A stretch of 64,000 bases of DNA, from positions 20,373,043 through 20,437,042 of the forward strand of contig NC_079516.1 of NCBI RefSeq assembly GCF_000801105.2, in the 5' to 3' direction. Made by a program: the position numbers and the translations under genes. Shown piece by piece: positions 1 through 11,390 of the stretch. The number at the start of each line of letters is the position of its first letter. Position 1 is the stretch's first letter. The notes under the pieces were generated by a model. The model searched no databases and was not told the DNA's origin. It was given only the letters and a program-made list of their open reading frames with translations. The DNA comes from Raphanus sativus. Its lineage: Eukaryota > Streptophyta > Magnoliopsida > Brassicales > Brassicaceae.

Positions 1-198
1 CCCGATCCGCTTGGTCGCTATTTTCGGCCCGATCCGCGCCTTCGGGGTACGTAGGCATCCCTTCATCGGGTCCAGCTATAACATATTACACCTCTTTTAC
101 TCTCCATCTATCCAGTTCAAGCTCAGCATGAAGACTTCTCCTAATCCCACCATCGAAATCAGTCTACTCCCTACGAAGCACCGATTTCGGTTCAAACA
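1..198 (+). repeat. 5' LTR, 3' part only
   Basis: Positions 46-198 match the end of the 3' LTR at 3963-4116 with only a few differences (for example cttcatcggg against cttcaccggg). The LTR ends in CA at 198, two bases before the primer-binding site. The first 45 bases are diverged from the 3' LTR, and the rest of this LTR lies left of the window. Confidence 0.85.
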
Positions 199-200
199 AT

Positions 201-218
201 TGGCGCCCACCGTGGGGC
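201..218 (+). other. Primer-binding site, tRNA-Lys type
   Basis: The 18 bases TGGCGCCCACCGTGGGGC lie two bases after the LTR end. They are the complement of the 3' end (CCA plus acceptor and T-arm bases) of plant tRNA-Lys(CUU) as I know that tRNA. Position and CCA complement are seen directly; the tRNA identity rests on general knowledge. Confidence 0.75.
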
Positions 219-239
219 ATGGGGAAGTATCTTCGAAGA

Positions 240-815
240 AAATTAAACTCGGAGTTTGTTTGTTCGTCGCTGTTTACTCGTCGCCATTCTTTCGTCGTCG
301 CTTGCTCGACGCCGTTTGCTCGTCACGTGACCATTTGCTCATCGTCGTCTGGTCATCACTTGACCGTTTGGTCGTCGATCGCCATTTGGTCGTCACTCGT
401 TTGGTCGTCTGGCCGTTTGCTCGTCACCGTTTGGTCGTCGCCGTCTGGTCATACTTGACCGTTTGGTCGTCGCCATTTGGTCGTCACCGTTTGTCGCCTG
501 ACCGTTTGGTCGTCACCATTCGTCACATGGCCGTCTATTCGTTACTTGGTCGTCTACTCGTTACTTGGTTGTCTACTCGTCACCTGGTCGTCACCGTTTG
601 TCGTCTGACCGTTTGGTCGTCACCATTCGTCACCTGGTCGTCCACTCGTTACTTGGTTGTCTACTCGTCACCTGGTCGTCTACTCGTCACCTGGCCGTCT
701 ACTCGTCACCTGGTCGTCTACTTATCACCTGGTCGTCACCTGGTCGTCTACTCGTCACTCGATCGTTTACTCATCACTCGACCGTTTACTCGTCACTTGA
801 CCGTTTACTCGTCAA
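240..815 (+). repeat. GTCGTC-rich minisatellite inside the LARD element
   Basis: Degenerate short units of roughly 15-21 bp built on tggtcgtc, ctcgtcacct and accgttt repeat for more than 500 bp and end in a poly-A run at about 815-835. Open frames on this strand only reflect the period. I see no coding signal. Confidence 0.85.
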
Positions 816-2703
816 AAAAAAAAAAAAAAAAAAAAGGAGAGAGAGAGCGAGTAAATGCACTTTCTTGTCACTTTTATTCGTCAAAAACGAGTAAATGACA
901 AATTGCATTCTTTACTCGTCCAAAAAAAAAACAAAAAAAAAGACGAGTAAATGCATTTTACTCAAACGAGTAAATAACGAGCACATCTTCCCTCATGATT
1001 TTTAGTTCCAGTATAATCATCATTCGCCGAGTAAAAGAAAAGGGGGGCAAGGGACCGAGTATTGGTCAAACACTTTGATCTCATCATGTCACGACCAGAC
1101 ACGTTGGTTTGGGCCCAAAGAAAATATAGAGCAGAAGCCCAATGAAGAATATTCTTCTTTTACTCGGCACAGTTATGAAAATAAATGAAGAACGGAGGAG
1201 TGGGACCTACCATGTCTCATTTGCTCGGTCATAAAAAATTGTTACGAGTTGGTATAATCGTCAACCTGAGAATTGGAGGAGCCCAAGCATACATCATTTC
1301 AGGCCCATTTGAGTCCTTTACTCAGGACAACAATAAAGAAAATTTCCGAGTAAAAGCTCGTTCTCATCACGTGATCTCCATCTCCAGCTCCATCAAGGGA
1401 AGCTTCTTGTCGGCTCCAACCTCCATTACTCGTCATGCCGACTTGAACTCTGTTTCTTAAAACATGGACAGAGCCTGCAATATCTCAGCAACCCATCTCA
1501 CGAATGTGAAGAGTAATAGAAGCTTTTTGTTCATCACGCCCGAGTAAAAGAAGCTTTCTTTTGTCAGGCAAGTAAGATAACATTCCAAGCAATGCTCTCA
1601 CCCGTTTCAGTTCGCGAACAAAAAGCTAAAGCCCATGGTATCTCGAGCATTCGCGATATCGTCAAATCTTGCTCGGAAACCATCCCACGCGAACATCGCC
1701 AATGAAGAGGCTTGAGCTGGTACACACTCCTAAGTTTCCTTGCCTGGCAATCAAGTAGGACGTCTTAAAAGCTCTGGAACAAGCCGGCTCACCAACTCAT
1801 CATCTCATTAAGTTGATCTCTGTTGCTCGTCATGTTCTTGCCGATAAAAGGCTTTCCAACGGGTTCTTGTTTCTTCGAGCAAGCCCTCCCGGAATGCAGC
1901 GGCTCGACGCCGAGAAACCGTCGTATGCTACACTCGGCACAAGCCAACATCACCTCCGTCATGTGCTTTACTCGGAGCCGACCTAAAGCTCCCCAACAAG
2001 GTCTTGCTTCTTGGAAACGAACGATCATACCGTAACCGGCTCATGCTCACGGGATTGAAGAACTCTTCAAAGATTACTCTCTAGTGGTTGGCGCGAAGAA
2101 GATCCACAAGGCGACAAGCTCCTCTCAAGCTCCATAATCACAGTTCGAGCTCATCTCTTGGCATCAAGGTTCCCTTTCTCGCAACGACAAGTGGAAACAG
2201 CGCGGCAATGAGAGCAACTTGGGACGCCTTGAACATCTCGTCAGTGGAGATCATGCGGCTACTAGGATTTGACTCGTGCGGTTACTTGGCTTGGGATCGT
2301 GCGGTTACTCGGCTCGGGTGCATGCGGTTACTCGGCTTCTCATGCGGTTACTCCTAGTAATGTGGTTACTCGGTTTGAGCTCATATTGGTCATTTCCTTT
2401 TAGTCGGCAATACCGTGAAGATAACAAGTTTTCACGGAGAAGAAGCGGGCAAAAGAAAAAAAGAAGTATGCAATGCATTTTGGGCCTCACAAGAAGAAGC
2501 GAAGAGTTGAAGCCCAATAAGCCCAATATCATGAACAAATGAGATTGGTTAGGCGAGGAGTTCAAGGCCCTTTTGGTCGGCGTAGATCCCATTTGCTCGG
2601 CTATGATATCACTCCATCACCTTTCCTCGGCAACTCGCCTATTACTAGGTATGACTTTGTCTCTCAACTTCATTGGATTTGGACCTTTGTCTAGATACTT
2701 ACG

Positions 2704-3590
2704 CTAAGGCACGAGTTTAGTAAACTTGCTTTTCTCAAGGCACGAGTTTACACTCAACTCGCCTAGCCAGAGTACATCTATTCATCTTCGCTCAGGCACG
2801 AGTTACTGGCCGAGTTACCTCTTCTAGGGATGATTTCTTAGTAAACTCCCCTAGCAAGAGTTCAACTCGCGTCCTAGGCACGAGTTCACCGATCAACTCG
2901 CCTAGAAAAGTACTACTCGCCTTTGTCTAGGCACGAGTTTAGTAAACTTGCTTTTCTCAAAGCACGAGTTTACACTCAACTCGCCTAACAAGAGTACATC
3001 TACTCATCTTTGCTCAGACACGAGTTACTGGCCGAGTTACCTCTTCTAGGGATGATTTCTTAGTAAACTCCCCTAGCAAGAGTTCAACTCGCGTCCTAGG
3101 CACGAGTTCACCTATCAACTCGCCTAGAAAAGTACTACTCGCATTTGTCTAGGCACGAGTTTAGTAAACTTGCTTTTCTCAAGGCACAAGTTTACACTCA
3201 ACTCGCCTAACAAGAGTACATCTACTCATTTTCGCTCAGGCACGAGTTACTGGCCGAGTTACCTCTTCTAGGAATGATTTCTTAGTAAACTCCCTAGCAA
3301 GAGTTCAACTCGCGTCCTAGGCACGAGTTCACCTATCAACTCGCCTAGAAAAGTACTACTCGCCTTTGTCTAGGCACGAGTTTAGTAAACTTGCTTTTCT
3401 CAAAGCACGAGTTTACACTCAGCTCGCCTAACAAGAGTACATCTACTCATTTTCGCTCGGGCACGAGTTACTGGCCGAGTTACTTCTTCTAGGGACGGTT
3501 TCATAGTAAACTCCCTTAGCAAGAGTACAACTCGCGTCCTAGGCACGAGTTCACCGGCCAACTCGCCTAGAAAAGTACTACTCGCCTAGG
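2704..3590 (+). repeat. Tandem array of four ~222-bp units in the LARD element
   Basis: The phrase ctaggcacgagtttagtaaa recurs at 2927, 3149 and 3370, with a variant at 2704, giving periods of 223, 222 and 221 bp. Units share the same order of sub-motifs (gcacgagttt, aactcgcctag, gagttactggccgagtt). Copies are very similar, which suggests fairly recent amplification or homogenisation. No open frame spans it. Confidence 0.9.
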
Positions 3591-3689
3591 CCTGTCAAGT
3601 ATAAAAGCGCTGAGTCCATTGTCTTATAAACCTCTTCATAAAATTCGTAGAGATCAACTCCATTTCTCTCAACGAACTGGGGGGCTTAT

Positions 3690-4116
3690 TGTTGGGGGTG
3701 GGCTTTGGCCTTCAACAAAGCTTATAAGATAATGGGCTCAGCCCATTTAAAAGAGGTCACTAGGAAAACCCTAGACGTCATCCTTCTATAAATAAGGAGA
3801 CATCCCCTCCTTGAGAAGGATCCTTTTTTCCATCACATACTCCTCTTCTCACCTTCTAGAGAGATAAACACTCTCTAGAGAGAGAAACACCACATCACAT
3901 GCTTTCATCTAGGCACTTGTGATCCTTTATTGTAGAACTACGATTGGCTTGATCCCCTTTCGGGGTACGTAGGCATCCCTTCACCGGGTCCAGCTATAAC
4001 ATATTACACCTCTTTTACTCTCCATCTATCCAGTTCAAGCTCAGCATGAAGACTTCTCCTAATCCCACCATCGAAATCAGTCTACTCCCTACGAAGCACC
4101 GATTTCGGTTCAAACA
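3690..4116 (+). repeat. 3' LTR (427 bp, TG...CA)
   Basis: It starts at TGTTGGGGG directly after the polypurine tract and ends CAAACA. A TATA-like box, TATAAATA at 3787-3794, sits about a quarter of the way in, as expected for an LTR promoter. The following bases (atggt) would be the right-hand copy of a target-site duplication whose left copy is outside the window. Confidence 0.85.
3787..3794 (+). promoter_or_regulatory. Putative LTR TATA box
   Basis: TATAAATA within the 3' LTR, at a position typical of the U3/R boundary. A transcription start would be expected some 25-35 bp downstream. Inferred from sequence only. Confidence 0.5.
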
Positions 4117-4971
4117 ATGGTAGCTGACAACTGATGAGGCGAGCTTTGTAGCTGGTTCACGGTGAGGCTCAGCTTTCCCAGCGTAGGTGATGGTATCTCC
4201 ACCTTGTCGACGGCGGAGCCAACACCATTGGAAGCTTGAAGACTGTTCCGGTTTCGATGCTTCCGCCGAGGCCCGAATTTTCTTTTCTTCCAGTACGGAT
4301 TGATTCTGTTTTGCTTGCTAACGAGTGAGGCATGGTCGCTGGTGAAGCTATTCCGGTCAAGAATGCATCGTTTCGGTTGTCGATGTGCTGGTTCGAGCAC
4401 TGAATTCCTATCTCTTGGTGACTAGCACTTGTTTTTATTAGATTAATCTTGATGAGAAATAGCTAATATCCGGGCTTATGTTTTTCACTGGTGTGATAGA
4501 ATGATAGGGGTACAAGAGACAGCTCTTTTGTCTGTGATATAGGTTGTTCTCACTGGGTTTAATTACATCGAAGTATAGGATTTGGTAGTCAATGATCCAA
4601 TCTAGTGATCTTCTGAGGATACTGAATCATTTTGTATGTAATGTGGTTGAAAATCCTTGTGGTTAAAAATCATGTAATCCTCCATTTGGTAAATAAAAAG
4701 TTGATGATGAGACAAAAAAGAAAAGATACATATAGCAATTCATTTTAGAAAACAGTTCAAGGAGTACCCTGACCTCATAAACATACCTTTGATATAAAGA
4801 TGGTTTATTTGAGTTTTTCTCGGACATAACCAAAGCGGTTCATGAAATGATCCAGCTTTTGGAGGCCGTAATGTCATTACATGCATAGATTGATAAAAGA
4901 GATACTTTAAAGAGTGATAATACTTGCAAAATAACCAGGCCCATGCGAGTTTTCTTGAGTTTTCAGTCTCT
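4117..4971. other. Flank between LTR and ACD11-like gene; possible end of a truncated gene
   Basis: Positions 4120-4405 are richer in GC than the surroundings and have gene-like composition, with a forward frame ending in a stop near 4320. They are followed by UTR-like sequence (GT-rich, with a poly-A-signal-like stretch near 4690). This could be the 3' end of a gene cut by the LTR element, but I do not recognise the product and no frame is long enough to call. The last ~200 bp are probably 3' UTR of the minus-strand ACD11-like gene. Confidence 0.3.
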
Positions 4972-7900
4972 TCACCAATCGATACCAAGGTTCTTGGAGA
5001 GGAAGAGTTTGTCAAGATATGCAATTACTGGTGTCGATGCAGTAACATAGCTTTGCAGATGTACATTAATCGTTTCCTCTGTAAACATTTCATAAAGCGT
5101 AAAACAACTGTCAGAGAATTTGCATCTTTCGAAAATATATTGAAGAAACAAATAAAATTTTGTTCTAGTATAGATAGCATGTAAACTTTGTAATGAAATC
5201 CAACTGCGTAAATTACCAAAATAACATCAGAGAATATACAATATCATGCTCTAATTTATCACTTGCATATCAAAATAATTTGAAAAATCAGTTTAAAAAA
5301 AAAATTGAAAAATCGACAGTCTGTTACAGATTGGTTCATATCCTGTATATATAATATTACTAGAGGTATTTCATATTTTTGGTAACACCATGCATTTACG
5401 AATTTGTGACTAGGTTCAATATGGATGGTAACACACTAACAGTCATCTAGAAAACCAGCTTTCAAAAAAAAAAAAACCACACTAACATATGCTACATTAT
5501 TGGTTCATGACACATACTTATGTTAGTTTAAGTTTTCAGTTTCAATAGAGTTTCATCACAGTGACTTCCATATTTATTTTTGATGTCAGATTTTGATGTA
5601 GCGGAAGATACAATAATACAAATATCTTATTTAATTAGTTTAAGAATATCAAATAAATGTTTTCTTAATTAAATTCATTGTGATCTCTATCTATCAAAGG
5701 AACAAAAAAAACTATTAACTTTTATTATTTAAATCATAAATTACATAAAATCATAGTCTAAAGATTATATATAAGAAAGCCATAAAAATCATAAATTACT
5801 AAAGATAATTATCTAAATAATTAATAAAAAAAATATTTAGAAATATTTCAAATATTTATTTCCATCAGATTCCTAACGTGACTTCATCTAGAGATAATAC
5901 ATATTTTAGTCTAGTCTAATAAATTCTATTTTTTGAATCAAGCGAATATCATGTTAATTAGAATTGACTTTCATTATAAAATCATTTGATAATAATAATA
6001 GTATAACTACCATGTCTTATTTGATTTCCGAGATGTGATTCCATTAATTAGGGAAAAAAATCATGTACTAACCAGCTTCACCGAGCAGGAGTAGCACCAA
6101 AGACTTTGAGGGGAGAGAGTTCAACCCAGTAGCACAAGCTTTCTGAATATTATACTGATGGTGAGGAAAAAGCACTTGATTGTAAGCCTTAATTGCTGCA
6201 TCCTTTAGAGAGTCATCACCTCTGTGAATCATATAATATTCCAACACGATTTAACCCCCAATAAAATTACAGCAAGCCACGGTCAAACTGATAGTCTGAT
6301 ACGAGTAATTAAAACTCGGGTATCTTGTATTGCTATATATATATGTGTGTATGAATATATCTGTTTGGTTGGGTTAACATTTTGTGAGAGAGCCTATATA
6401 AGAAGACTTACTCAGTAGCCAGTAACTCTTCGCAAAAAACCTTGATCATTTCAAGACCCTGCTTTACCTTCAAAAGGTTTCTTGTATGGCTACCATATTT
6501 CTTTACACAGCCTGCCTGAATGTCTTTGTCAATCATTTCCTCTAATGTCGATATTGAACGCGATGCCACGGCAAGGTGATTGAGCTGGAAAAATAAGTTT
6601 GTTTTATCAACGCTTGATATATAAACAAAAACTCAGTTTTAAAATCTTCATGATTGAAGTTACATGATCTGGTCTTGTCTAATATATGTTTGTTTGTTAC
6701 ATGGATTATATATCTGTTTCTAAATTGATTTGATGTTACATTGTACCTGGTCAGAGTTACATGGTATATATTATATAATCTTCTAATCACTATAAAAACA
6801 CTCAAAATATAGAGAAAGTAAAAGAGATGATAGTCTTTTTTTTTTATCAACAAAGAGATGATAGTCTATATGTACTAAATCTCTTATTCCCTCTATTTCA
6901 TGATATGTGTCATTCTACTTTTTTATTTCTTGTTACACAAAAAGTGTCACTTTACAATTTCAGTGATACTATATTTACTTTCAGTTGAAAATTAACTGGA
7001 AACTGCAATGATTTTATAAATAATTTTATTTATCTCAAATGCTATTGGTTACAAAGATATAATTAATAACAACTTATATATATTTCTGTCATTTTCTTAA
7101 TATGTGTGAAAATATTAAAATGACACTTATTCAGAAACGAAGGAAGTATTAAAAATCACAAGTCCAAGGTTAAAAACCATCCGGTTCTATTTCCTTAATC
7201 CAAATAACCTATAGTGATCAAGGAGGTGATTGGTTAGAATTAGCTTACAATTTGCACTATAAGTTTAATGTGTATAATTTTTTTATTGTTGTAGATGTAT
7301 ATGCTGTAACTGTAAAACTTAATGAAAAATAAAGATAATAGAAATATAATTTTCCTACAACGTAAAATATAACTTAAGTAAATTTGTACTATAAGTTTAG
7401 TGTGTATAATTTTTTATTGTTGTCGATGTATATGCTGTAACTGTAAAACTTAATGAAAAATAAAGATAATAGACATATATTTTTCCTACAACGTAAAATA
7501 TTGCTTTAGTAAGTGTTACAACCATTTTTTTTATCTTTTGGTTATATTTTTAGAAATTGACTTAAAACATGACTAATCATTTAAAATGTTTTAAATAGAA
7601 ATTAAAGTTAAAAAAGTTTTCTATAGCCTAACCAGTCATCCCTTCTATCTCTAATAATCATTTGAATCCGCAAACAATAACTACAAATAATTAAAGTAAT
7701 AATTTTTAATATTAAAATAAAAGAAAATATCCTATCATTATATGAAAAAAAAAATCTCTAACTGATTTTAACATTTTTTGGACATAGTTAGGTTAGAAAT
7801 TCTAAATCATTCCCTAGATATCTAATAACCAAGTATATTTGGATCCTCAAAATAGCTACAATTAGTTAAATAAATGATGTTTAACATTGAAATAAAATAA

Positions 7901-10562
7901 TTATCAAATCATTATTTGAAAAAAATCTTAACTGATTTAACCTTTTTGGGACATTATTAATTTGGACATTCTAAAAACTCTATTTAAAAAAATAACTATT
8001 TTATCTCGTAATTTTCATTAAAAGAGAAAACATATGATGGGGTAGAAGTATGATAGTGCAAGGATAAGAGTTTTTATAGGGTACACCCCTCTAGAATGAA
8101 ACTGTAGATTTATCAACCAATAGGATTTTATTATTTTATATTCAATATTTTTAAAAAAGAAAAAATATTTTCCAAGTTATATTATGTTTTTAAAATAAAA
8201 ACATAAAAAATAAATAGAAACTGTATTAGTTACCAATTTTTTTAAAAAAAAATATTTTTAACACCGTCACCAAACAAAAAATATATTTAACACCGTCATC
8301 AAACACACTAAACCCTAAATACAAAATACTAAACCCTTGCGTAAACCCAAAAACCTTTGATAAATTCTAAATCCTAAACCATAAACACTAAACGGACCCT
8401 TAATCCTAAACTCTAAACCCTTGGATAAATCATAAACCTAATCCTAAGCTCTAGATCATTGGGTAAACCCTAAACCCTTGGATAAATCTTAAACTATAAA
8501 CCATAAACACTCAATACTAAATCTTAAAAACAGTAAACTCTTAATCCTAAACTGTAGTTTTTTAAAATATTTTTAACGCAATGGGCAAAAGACTAAACAC
8601 TAAATCCTCAAAAATAAATCTTAAACACTATACTCTGCGTTCTCAAAAAAAAAAAACACTATACTCTAAATTATTGGATAAACCATAAACCATAGGGTTG
8701 AGGATTTATCCAAGAGTTTAGATATTAAGGGTTTAGTATGTTAAAAGTTAGTGTTTAGTGTTTATGATTTAGGGTTTAAAATTTATTCAAAGGTTTAAAG
8801 TTTATCGAAGGGTTTAGGGTTTAGCGTTTAGGATTTTGGGTTTAATTAGTGTTTTGGATTTAGGGTTTAGTGTTTTGGTGACTGTTGGGATTGGTAAATC
8901 ACATGTCCAACTCTTTATTGTCTGATTAGTACGATATTGTCCACTTTAAGCTTAAGAGACAAGCCCACATGATCTTCTAACTTGATCTCTGCCACACATA
9001 AGGATAACATTCATCTTGTATCCATCGTCAGGATTTTCTAACTTGATCTCTTCCACACATACATCCCATTCATAATTCGAAGGGTCCCGTTCATATTTTG
9101 AAGGTTATTTTGGACTTCTTACAGATTTCTCGTCAACCGCTCTGATACCAACTGTTGTGATTTTTAAGTTTCATGTCTAATTCTTTATTGTCCGATTAGT
9201 ATAATATTGTTCATTTTAAGCTTAAAGGACAAGCGCATAATTTTACTTTTGGGCTCATTCTCAAAAGGTCTCGTACTAATTAAAGTTGAATATTTCTTTA
9301 TATATTAAACACCACTTGTCTAGTTTTCCAATATGGAACTTAGTTTGATATTTAATAGTAACATCGTTAGAAATATTTGAAAATATAATATAGTTTGGTA
9401 AATATTATGTTTTTTTAGTAAAAGATATTGAATATGAAATAACAAAATTTTATTGGTTGGTAAATCTACAGGTTCATCCTAGAGAATGAACCAAATCTGT
9501 TTTTTAGAATACCAGTTAACCAAGGACAAACTAGTTTAATGGTTAATACTTTAGGATTAATTAATTGAAATTTTTGAAGTTAAATGATCTGGTCTGGGAT
9601 TCATTCTAAAAAGATGTATGAACTTATAGATCCAGACTCTTCTAATCACTATAAGAAAATTATCAATATTCCCAAAGGAAAGGAAAGAAGATAATCTATG
9701 TACCAAAGCTCTTATCAAAAATCAAATCATGTTGTTTGAAAGAACAACGTTCTTCGATTAACTATGCATAGCAAGGACCAGAATCCTGGAATTTCAGACT
9801 GTTTATCTCTAGATATGGACCGTCGGATCCTAAAATAACCAGATCCGGTTTTATTTTCCTGGATACAAAAACAAATAATGTGATCTAGATTTCTTGATGA
9901 CCTGGTATATTCGGATTCGTAAATAATAGCTAAAAATAATAAATTAAATAATTTAATCTAAAATACCAGATCATAAAAATAATATCATTAGAAAAAAACT
10001 AACTGATTTTAACATTTTTTGGGACATAAATAATCTCTCTATTTCATATTAAAATTACAAATGAATTGATTTTATAAATAATTTCATTTATCTCGAATAT
10101 TATTGATTGAATATGTATAATTAATAAAAAAAATAAAATGCATTTCAATCATTTTTTTAATATGTGCGAAAAATATCAAAGCAACATTTTTTGTGAAACT
10201 GAGGGACTAGTATAGACATGTAATTTGTCCAAAACTGAGTAGGAAAACTAAACCAACTAATACACAAACCAGCTCTGAATTTTTATGCAAAAAATGATAA
10301 GAGTTTGATGCAGTCTATAACGGGATACTGATGAAGTTAAGGGTTAGTTTTCATAATCATTTAACTGTACTCAGCAACCACAGAATAGTAAAAATACCTT
10401 GCCAACGTAGTCCATTTTTGCAAACTTGAAGGACGTATCAAGAATACCAAAGAGGCCCGAGAAGAGAGAGCATGCGTCAGAGAACTGACTCACAGCCACC
10501 TGCGGATTCCGTGAATTCACGGTGGCAGCCAGTCCCTTGAAGGCGTCGGCAACAGTTTCCAT
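4972..10562 (-). CDS. ACD11-like: ACD11-like glycolipid/ceramide-1-phosphate transfer protein, 4 exons, 197 aa
   Basis: Exons, reading down the minus strand: 10562-10398, 6584-6412, 6221-6073 and 5078-4972. All have GT-AG borders and matching phases and join to 594 bp. The product belongs to the GLTP-fold family and is close in length to Arabidopsis ACD11 (206 aa), a cytosolic ceramide-1-phosphate transfer protein whose loss triggers cell death. Conserved blocks seen: AATVNS near the N terminus, FKFAKMDYVGK (the Asp and Lys of the lipid-headgroup site), GSHTRNLLK (the second ACD11 Arg is Lys here), FPHH (the site His), and the C-terminal LGIDW ending. Similarity to ACD11 is clear but moderate, so I take it as a diverged paralogue. 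Intron 1 is 3.8 kb and full of transposons. Whether such a gene is still spliced efficiently cannot be told from sequence. Confidence 0.88.
6887..7146. mobile_element. Stowaway-like (Tc1/mariner) MITE in intron 1
   Basis: Ends are ttccctctatttcatg and cagaaacgaaggaa, imperfect inverted repeats of the plant CTCCCTCYGTTTC type, flanked by TA on both sides (6885-6886 and 7147-7148). A related intron segment at about 9690-9720 reads straight through (ctcttatcaaaaatca) without the element, as an empty site would. Confidence 0.75.
7224..7642. mobile_element. hAT-like MITE with internal 132-bp tandem duplication
   Basis: Termini GGTGATTGGTTAG and (reverse complement) GGGATGACTGGTTAG form a short inverted repeat. 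Inside, a unit starting actataagttta recurs at 7256 and 7388 (period 132 bp) with few differences. The terminus resembles the GTGATTGG end of the element at 61792. No clear target-site duplication. It lies in intron 1 of the ACD11-like gene. Confidence 0.5.
8081..9492. mobile_element. Fold-back element with degenerate telomere-like core, in intron 1
   Basis: The left end (8081-8150) and the reverse complement of the right end (9425-9492) match over about 70 bp, including caaccaataggattttatt against caaccaataaaattttgtt. The centre (about 8290-8880) is filled with degenerate aaaccctaaa words on both strands. It belongs to the same family as 18419-19232. A short retroelement (8882-9362) sits inside it. 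Confidence 0.7.
8882..9362 (-). mobile_element. TRIM-like short LTR retroelement, minus orientation
   Basis: On the minus strand an LTR of about 210 bp (9362 down to 9153, TG...CA) is followed by TGGTATCAGAGC (9150-9139), the standard initiator-tRNA-Met primer site. About 100 bp resembling the same LTR recurs at 8882-8980 as a truncated second copy. With only some 150 bp between LTRs and no coding capacity this is a miniature (TRIM-type) element. The exact left border is uncertain. Confidence 0.6.
10034..10206. mobile_element. Small Stowaway-like MITE in intron 1
   Basis: Ends ctctctatttcata and tgtgaaactgaggga are imperfect inverted repeats of the same type as 6887-7146. The interior also resembles that element (for example ttataaataattt and catttatctc). 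The TA duplication is not clear, and it looks older than the other copies. Confidence 0.45.
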
Positions 10563-10703
10563 TCCCTCTTTTTCTTTTCCGATTTCGATTGAATAATGAT
10601 ATGTTCGAATGAAGAGATAAGGATTGCATATTATAGTAAAGTGACACCCCTCTCATGGTCGATAAAGTCAAAAAGATTCTCTTTTGTTCTAGTATATTAA
10701 ACA

Positions 10704-11390
10704 CTAGATTTTGACCCGCGCTTTTGAAGCGCGGGATATTTTACGATGAAAAATTTTATTAATAATTTAACAAATATTTTGGTAATTTTTAAAGAATGTG
10801 TATTTAAAATATTTTTGTATTTAAATCAGTATTTTTAAATTCAACCCGATTGTGATTATACCGGTTAATCCGAAGATCTGACAATTCAATTTATGTTTTT
10901 AAAATATTCATATTAAAAAATCACTAAAACCCGAGACTAACCGATTGAACTGATGGATGACCGATATGTAATCTAATTGGATTTAAATTGTAATAGTTTC
11001 ATAATTTGTAATCTTATAATCGAAATTTTAAAGTTCACTATTTTGCAATTTATGAAATTATGACGTTTCTACAAAATTTTAAAGAGAAAATGATAGATAT
11101 AAAATAACTAAGATTAATTATTGTATTATTTGAAAATATTGATAGTAGTATAAAAAATATATTGTTTGGAAACATTGATAGTAGTATAAAGAAATAAGTA
11201 TATTGTTTGGAAATATTGATAGTATTATAAAGAAATAAGTATATTGTTTGGAAACATTGATAGTAGTATAAAGAAAAGAAATTAGTGATTTAATGTATGT
11301 TTAATTATAAAGTATAAAAGTGTATTTAATTTAAAAACTTACAAAATAAATGTTAGGTCCAACAAAATGTTTCTGTTTTAATAAGATAGA
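10704..11390 (-). mobile_element. Non-autonomous Helitron (687 bp) upstream of the ACD11-like gene
   Basis: On the minus strand it starts TCTATCTTATTAAAACAG and ends with a GC-rich hairpin (cccgcgcttcaaaagcgcggg) followed by tcaaaatCTAG. It sits between A and T with no target-site duplication, as Helitrons do. The interior holds about four copies of a ~44-bp unit (tattgtttggaaacattgat) at 11115-11290. Its 3' end lies 141 bp upstream of the start codon of the ACD11-like gene, so it forms part of that promoter region. Confidence 0.85.

Larger units (their letters stand above)
1..4116 (+). mobile_element. Non-autonomous LTR retrotransposon (LARD-like), 5' end outside window
   Basis: About 155 bp near the window start (46-198) recurs almost unchanged at 3963-4116, so these are the 3' parts of two direct LTRs. 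After the first copy comes a primer-binding site (201-218). Before the second lies a G-rich polypurine tract (3679-3684) followed by TG. The roughly 3.5-kb interior has no gag, protease, RT or integrase reading frame. Instead it holds a GTCGTC-rich array and a 222-bp tandem array, and it is full of the short word ACTCG/CGAGT. This fits a large retrotransposon derivative that depends on enzymes from another element. Its superfamily cannot be told from the sequence; the lysine-tRNA-type primer site is the main clue. Long forward frames across it (for example 11-898) are translated repeats, not genes. Confidence 0.85.

Noticed and set aside
11..898. Long forward frame of about 295 codons
   Set aside because: It runs through the LTR, the primer site and the GTCGTC minisatellite and ends in a poly-A run. 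The peptide is only the translated repeat (VVYSSPGRL...).
2665..3600. CRISPR-like regular repeat
   Set aside because: The 222-bp units are contiguous tandem copies with no unique spacers, inside a plant retrotransposon.
4110..4400. Reverse frame of 96 codons crossing the LTR border
   Set aside because: It starts or ends inside the LTR end and has no known domain. The better gene-like signal is a fragment on the plus strand, itself too weak to call.
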